From Pseudomonas sp. BN411 (GTDB taxonomy: Bacteria > Pseudomonadota > Gammaproteobacteria > Pseudomonadales > Pseudomonadaceae), in contig NZ_SSOM01000074.1 in NCBI RefSeq assembly GCF_029871235.1, forward strand, positions 173,552 to 237,551: a stretch of 64,000 bases of DNA, read 5' to 3'. Of this stretch, positions 60,065 to 64,000 are shown in pieces; position 1 is the stretch's first letter, and the number at the start of each line of letters is the position of its first letter. The position numbers and the translations under genes are program-made. The notes beneath the pieces were generated by a model. That model made no database searches. It saw only the letters and a program-made list of their open reading frames with translations, and was not told where the DNA came from.

Positions 60065-61354
60065 TTACTCGTTGACCTGGCGCAGCTTGGTGGCCGGGGT
60101 GTCGCCGAGGTTGTTAAGCAGGCGTTCGCTGTACCAGTCGAGGAAGTTGATCACGCCGAACTCGTAGGTCTTGGAGTACGGGCCCGGCTGGTAGGCGGTG
60201 GAGTTGATACCGCGCTGGTTCTCTTCGGCCAGGCGACGGTCCTGGTCGTTGGTGGCGTCCCAGACTTCGCGCAGGCGTGCCACGTCGTAGTCAACGCCTT
60301 CCACGGCATCCTTGTGTACCAGCCACTTGGTGGTGACCACGGTTTCCTGGGCGCTGATGGGCCACACGGTGAAGACGATCATGTGGTCGCCCATGCAGTG
60401 GTTCCAGGCGTGGGGCAGGTGAAGGATGCGCATGGAGCCCAGGTCCGGGTTCTTGATGCGGCCCATGAGTTTCTTGCAGCCCTGCTTGCCGTCCATGGTC
60501 ATGGATACGGTGCCGTCGAGCAGCGGCATGCGCACGATGCGGTTGCGCAGGCCGAAGCTGGCGTGGGCGTAGGGGATCTTCTCCTCGTCCCAGGCCTTGG
60601 TGCAGGCTGCGACCTGATCCTTGAACGCCTGGCTGGCGCGCGGGTCGGTAACGTCGTCCCACTCCAGCAGGGTCTTCAACAGTTCCGGGTGCGAACCGTT
60701 GCAGTGGTAGCACTCGCGGTTGTTCTCGATCACCAGCTTCCAGTTGGCGGCTTCCTTCAGGGTGGTCTGCACGGCCACCTTGGTGTTCTCCATGTCGTAC
60801 GGCTCCATGTAATGGGCCAGGGTGGAGAGGAAGTCGTCGATAGCCGGCGGGTTTTCCGACAGGTTGATGAAGATGTAGCCGCCGGCGCTCTTCACGTGCA
60901 CGGGCTTGAGGTTGTAGTCCTTGAGGTCGAAGTCGGCGCCCATCTCGGTACCGGCGAACAGCAGGCGGCCGTCCAGTTCGTAGGTCCACTGGTGGTACGG
61001 GCAGACCAGCTTGGCGACCTTGCCCTTCTCACTGACGCACAGGCGCGAGCCACGGTGGCGGCAGACGTTGTGGAAAGCGTGGATCTGACCTTCGGCGCCA
61101 CGGATGACGATGATCGGGTTGTCGCCGATCTGCAGGGTCAGGTAGTTGCCCTTGGCAGGGATCTCGCAGGTCATGCCGGCGATCAGCCATTCCTTGTGGA
61201 AGATCTCCTGCATGTCGATCTGGAACAGGCGCTCGTCGCTATAGAACGGCTGCGGCAGGGAGAAGCTGTGGTCGCGTTCGCGGAGCATTTCGGCCGTGGC
61301 CTTGCGTGCGGGTTGAAGCGGATCGCCCAGGCTCAGGGTGGAAGTGACGTCCAT
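60065..61354 (-). CDS. gbcA: Glycine betaine monooxygenase Rieske subunit GbcA
   Basis: 429 residues. Rieske [2Fe-2S] ligands CRHRG..CPYHQW at about residues 98-120; mononuclear iron site in NNRECYHCNGSHPELLK. With GbcB it demethylates glycine betaine to dimethylglycine and formaldehyde. The start at 61354 has GAGGAG upstream; the frame extends 79 codons further without similarity. It is divergent from gbcB, as in P. aeruginosa. Confidence 0.96.
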   Translation of the reverse strand: MDVTSTLSLGDPLQPARKATAEMLRERDHSFSLPQPFYSDERLFQIDMQEIFHKEWLIAGMTCEIPAKGNYLTLQIGDNPIIVIRGAEGQIHAFHNVCRHRGSRLCVSEKGKVAKLVCPYHQWTYELDGRLLFAGTEMGADFDLKDYNLKPVHVKSAGGYIFINLSENPPAIDDFLSTLAHYMEPYDMENTKVAVQTTLKEAANWKLVIENNRECYHCNGSHPELLKTLLEWDDVTDPRASQAFKDQVAACTKAWDEEKIPYAHASFGLRNRIVRMPLLDGTVSMTMDGKQGCKKLMGRIKNPDLGSMRILHLPHAWNHCMGDHMIVFTVWPISAQETVVTTKWLVHKDAVEGVDYDVARLREVWDATNDQDRRLAEENQRGINSTAYQPGPYSKTYEFGVINFLDWYSERLLNNLGDTPATKLRQVNE

Positions 61355-61716
61355 CGGTAACTCCTCAATGGCTGGTCGCGCTGGCGACCGCCGCAATAAG
61401 TGGCTGTTTCGGTTGTCACGCAAGGCGGCGTGACCTGCCCTCGTTTCTCGCCTGCCGACTGGCTGCCCTGCTGCGGGTGCGAGGGTGGTTCGCTCAAAAG
61501 CCTTATGGTTCGGCTGGGAATCAGTGTGCTGGCGCTGGCAGGCACGACCTTGCCCATGGGCGACATGGGGACATCCGTTTCCGACGCGCAAGGCCCGATG
61601 GTTGCTGGCAGGTCGCGATGAGCATGTGAATGTCGCAGACAGGTAAATGGGCCGTTTTTGCGTTATTCACAATCCGTCGCAATAGGCCGATTTCCGGCCA
61701 TGGGCGGAGCAGCGTC
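61355..61716. other. Divergent gbcA-gbcB promoter region
   Basis: 362 bp without a gene. GTCGC repeats lie at 61612, 61632 and 61676; the first two are exactly 20 bp apart as at sdaB. GbdR activates both gene directions in P. aeruginosa, so its site should be here. Confidence 0.5.
61612..61636. promoter_or_regulatory. Candidate GbdR site (GTCGC-N15-GTCGC) at gbcA/gbcB
   Basis: GTCGC at 61612-61616 and 61632-61636, matching the spacing at 23590-23614; a further CGTCGCA follows at 61675-61681. Confidence 0.45.
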
Positions 61717-62820
61717 ATGACCAATAACTTCCTCAATCCCATCACGACCCAGACCTGGACCAACGGCCGGCACATGGTTCGCTGCGTCAAGGCGATCCAG
61801 GAAACCTGGGATGTGCGCACCTTCTGTTTCATGGCCGACCAGCCGATGGTGTTCTTCTTCAAGCCGGGGCAGTTCGTGACCCTGGAACTGGAGATCGACG
61901 GCCAGCCGATCATGCGTTCCTACACCATCTCCAGTTCGCCCTCGGTGCCCTACAGCTTCTCCCTGACCATCAAGCGCGTGCCTGGTGGCAAGGTCTCCAA
62001 CTGGCTGCACGACAACCTTAAAGAAGGCGACGTGATTCCGGTGCACGGCCCGGTCGGCCTGTTCAACGCCATCGACTTCCCGGCGGAGAAGGTGCTGTTC
62101 CTTTCCGGCGGCGTCGGCATCACCCCGGTGATGTCCATGGCGCGCTGGTTCTTCGACACCAACGGCGCGGTGGACATGATCTTCGTCCACAGTGCGCGGA
62201 CGCCGAAAGACATCATTTACCACCGCGAGCTGCGCCACATGGCCTCGCGCATTGAGAACTTCAAGCTGCACCTGATCTGCGAGAAGTACGAGATCGGCGA
62301 GACCTGGTCCGGCTATCGCGGCTACCTGAGCCGCGCGATGCTCGACCTGATGGCAGGCGACTTCATGGAACGCGAGATCTTCTGCTGCGGCCCGACGCCC
62401 TACATGTCTGCGGTCCGGCGCCTGCTGGAAGCGGCCGGCTTCGACATGAAGCGCTATCACGAAGAAGCCTTCGGCCCGACCCCGCCGGAGATTCGCGAAG
62501 AAGTGAAGGAGCACGCCGCCGAGGCTGCCGAAGCCGCTGCCGAAGTACCGGCCGGCGCGATGAACCTGGTGGAGTTCACCGGAACCGGCAAGAGCATCCG
62601 CGTGGCTCCTGGCGAGACCGTGCACTCGGCCGCTGCCAAGGTCGGTCTGCATATTCCCAAGGCCTGCGGCATGGGCATCTGCGGTACCTGCAAGGTGATG
62701 AAGACCGCTGGCGAGGTGGAGATGGAGCACAACGGCGGCATCACCGACGAAGACGTCGCCGAGGGCTACATCCTTTCTTGCTGCAGCGTTCCCAAGGGCG
62801 ACGTATCTATCGATTATTGA
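61717..62820 (+). CDS. gbcB: Glycine betaine monooxygenase reductase subunit GbcB
   Basis: 367 residues. FAD domain (FKPGQFVTLELEIDGQPIMRSYTISSSP), NAD domain (VLFLSGGVGITPVMSMARWF; EIFCCGPTPYMSAVRRLL), an Ala/Glu-rich linker, then a plant-type [2Fe-2S] domain (PKACGMGICGTCKVMK..ILSCCS). It passes electrons from NAD(P)H to GbcA. CGGAG precedes ATG 61717. Confidence 0.96.
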   Translation: MTNNFLNPITTQTWTNGRHMVRCVKAIQETWDVRTFCFMADQPMVFFFKPGQFVTLELEIDGQPIMRSYTISSSPSVPYSFSLTIKRVPGGKVSNWLHDNLKEGDVIPVHGPVGLFNAIDFPAEKVLFLSGGVGITPVMSMARWFFDTNGAVDMIFVHSARTPKDIIYHRELRHMASRIENFKLHLICEKYEIGETWSGYRGYLSRAMLDLMAGDFMEREIFCCGPTPYMSAVRRLLEAAGFDMKRYHEEAFGPTPPEIREEVKEHAAEAAEAAAEVPAGAMNLVEFTGTGKSIRVAPGETVHSAAAKVGLHIPKACGMGICGTCKVMKTAGEVEMEHNGGITDEDVAEGYILSCCSVPKGDVSIDY

Positions 62821-62840
62821 TGGTTTTCTGAGCAACTCCC

Positions 62841-62867
62841 GCCAGCCCGCGCCATTCGCGGGCTGGC
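62841..62867 (+). terminator. Stem-loop after gbcB
   Basis: GCCAGCCCGCG and CGCGGGCTGGC form an 11-bp stem with a 5-base loop, 20 bases after the gbcB stop. No T-tract, so it may end or protect the transcript. Confidence 0.6.
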
Positions 62868-63114
62868 GCCATCTATCCACAGCTTGTGGATGCAGCGGTG
62901 CACAGATGCTGTGCGCAACTAGCTGAAATCGTTGAAAAAATCGCCAATCCTCCGCAAGTCCCGCAGGCCGTGGGCGAGCATCGGGGACGAACAGCTTTTC
63001 CACAGGCTGGTCCACTGTTCGTGGGGGCAACCCCACTATGCTTGTCCTGATGACTCCCTCCGCCGGCGCACTGCCTGCGCCGGCTACTCGTGGCCTGCCA
63101 GAGGAGCCCATGCG

Positions 63115-63720
63115 ATGAAACTCTTCTATTCCCCCGGAGCCTGCTCACTTGCCGTGCATATCGTCCTGCGCGAGATCGGCAAGCCCTTCAACCTCGAAAA
63201 GGTCGACCTGGGTGCTCACAAGACCGCGCGCGGTGACGACTACTATCGCAACAACCCCAAGGGCTACGTGCCCCTGTTGGAGCTGGATAACGGGCAGTCC
63301 CTCAGCGAAGGGCCGGTGATCTGCCAGTACCTGTGCGACCAGGCCGGCCGCACCGACCTGATGCCGGCTGCAGGCTCCCTGATGCGCTATCGCGTCATGG
63401 AGTGGCAGGCGTTCATCAACAGCGAAGTGCACAAGAGCTTCGGTGCGCTGTTCAACCCCACTCTGGATGACAAGGCCAAGGCGACCTACACCGGCATGGC
63501 CCACCGTCGTCTGCAATGGACCTCGGAGCAGTTGCGCGGCCGCCAGTACCTCACCGGCAACGACTTCACCGCGGCGGATGCCTATCTGTTCACTGTGGCC
63601 AACTGGGCGGGGTTCCTGAAGATGGATATTTCCGACTGCCCGGAACTCCTGGAATTCCAGGGCCGCGTCGCTTCCCGTCCAGCCGTGCAGGAGGCGCTGA
63701 AGGCGGAGGGGTTGGTCTGA
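63115..63720 (+). CDS. Glutathione S-transferase
   Basis: 201 residues, GstA-like: KLFYSPGACSLAVHIVLREIGKPFNLEKVDL with the Ser/Cys active-site region (SPGACS), NPKGYVPLLELDNGQSLSEGPVICQYL, and a helical C-terminal domain with DFTAADAYLFTVANWAGFL. GAGGAG lies eight bases before the ATG at 63115. A role in glutathione-dependent handling of formaldehyde next to the demethylase genes is possible but unproven. Confidence 0.88.
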   Translation: MKLFYSPGACSLAVHIVLREIGKPFNLEKVDLGAHKTARGDDYYRNNPKGYVPLLELDNGQSLSEGPVICQYLCDQAGRTDLMPAAGSLMRYRVMEWQAFINSEVHKSFGALFNPTLDDKAKATYTGMAHRRLQWTSEQLRGRQYLTGNDFTAADAYLFTVANWAGFLKMDISDCPELLEFQGRVASRPAVQEALKAEGLV

Positions 63721-63735
63721 GTCCGTGCCCGCTTT

Positions 63736-63818
63736 TGTGGGGGCGATTTCAAGCGCTGTGCGGGCTGCTGATTCTGGGGGCAGCTGCGCTGCCCTTGGCG
63801 AATGAATTCGCCCCTACA
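63736..63818. repeat. REP doublet, copy 10
   Basis: GTGG variant left arm with GGCGATTTCAAGCGC, right arm GGCGAATGAATTCGCCCCTA; 15 bases after the GST stop. Confidence 0.85.
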
Positions 63819-63900
63819 GGGAAAGGTGCGCCCTTGTCGCTTCCCGCCCGGCTAAGAGGAGGTGCCAAAGGCAGAGGGGTTTTGAGATTGACCCGCTTTT

Positions 63901-63998
63901 CGTGGGGGCGATTTCAATCGCTAAGCAGGCCGCAGGTCTGCCCTGCAGGTATTTCCGGGGCAGTTGCACTGCCCATTGCGAATAAATTCGCCCCCACA
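63901..63998. repeat. REP doublet, copy 11
   Basis: GTGG variant with stem GGCGAT-TTCA-ATCGC at the left and GCGAATAAATTCGCCCCCAC at the right. Confidence 0.88.
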
Positions 63999-64000
63999 AG

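Larger units (their letters stand above)
59856..60187. repeat. Direct repeat, intact gbcA 3' region
   Basis: Counterpart of 57770-58080: terminator, intact small ORF and gbcA C-terminal codons. The two copies bracket the pentapeptide-repeat gene. Confidence 0.88.

Noticed and set aside
60065..61591. GbcA starting at 61591
   Set aside because: The extra 79 codons cover the promoter and show no similarity; GAGGAG supports the start at 61354.

Overview
The window reads as a chromosomal segment of a high-GC Pseudomonas close to P. aeruginosa, P. nitroreducens or P. citronellolis. The basis is family resemblance, codon bias and gene content; no search was run. Its core is a very complete quaternary-amine catabolic locus. 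From about 11.2 to 62.8 kb it holds betA-betB-betI and a BCCT choline transporter (choline to glycine betaine), the cbcV-cbcW-cbcX ABC importer with extra binding proteins, sdaB, the regulator gbdR, the dimethylglycine demethylase operon (dgcA, dgcB, two ETF subunits and accessory genes), the carnitine genes cdhR/caiX-cdhC-cdhA-cdhB, and gbcA/gbcB (glycine betaine demethylation).

Layout: 0-11 kb is ordinary chromosome (periplasmic binding proteins, a DUF1127 gene divergent from a MocR regulator, a REP-associated transposase, YccS, DbpA, MdtD and an orphan TorT). 11.2-25.3 kb is choline uptake and oxidation plus serine dehydratase. 25.5-35.2 kb is gbdR and the dgc operon. 35.8-40.9 kb is an NAD-dependent formate dehydrogenase operon (fdsGBAD) embedded in the locus, fitting removal of the one-carbon units released by demethylation. 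41-45.9 kb is carnitine degradation. 45.9-57.5 kb is an inserted Roc/Bvg-type signalling module (hybrid kinase, two NarL/FixJ regulators, RocR-like c-di-GMP phosphodiesterase) beside a chaperone-usher fimbrial operon. 57.7-60.2 kb is a mosaic junction: a second, diverged copy of the gbcA 3' end, a small membrane-peptide gene and a terminator, with a pentapeptide-repeat gene between the two copies. gbcA/gbcB and a glutathione S-transferase close the window.

The genes form one pathway: choline -> betaine aldehyde -> glycine betaine (BetA, BetB); carnitine -> dehydrocarnitine -> betainyl-CoA -> glycine betaine (CdhA, CdhC, CdhB); glycine betaine -> dimethylglycine (GbcAB) -> sarcosine (DgcAB with the ETF). 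Released formaldehyde can go to formate and then CO2 (FdsGBAD), and the later product serine to pyruvate (SdaB). Sarcosine oxidase is not in the window.

The intergenic DNA is unusually rich in dispersed palindromic repeats: eleven copies of an approximately 100-bp REP doublet with covarying stems, with the cognate RAYT transposase flanked by two of them. One copy supplies the end of a betI-paralogue reading frame. Three other repeat families are present. BetI-type palindromes sit at betI/betT, at the betI paralogue and at gbdR, where one abuts a sigma-54 promoter. A TTCCTA/TAGGAA inverted motif resembling BvgA heptads recurs at promoters of the signalling/fimbrial block.
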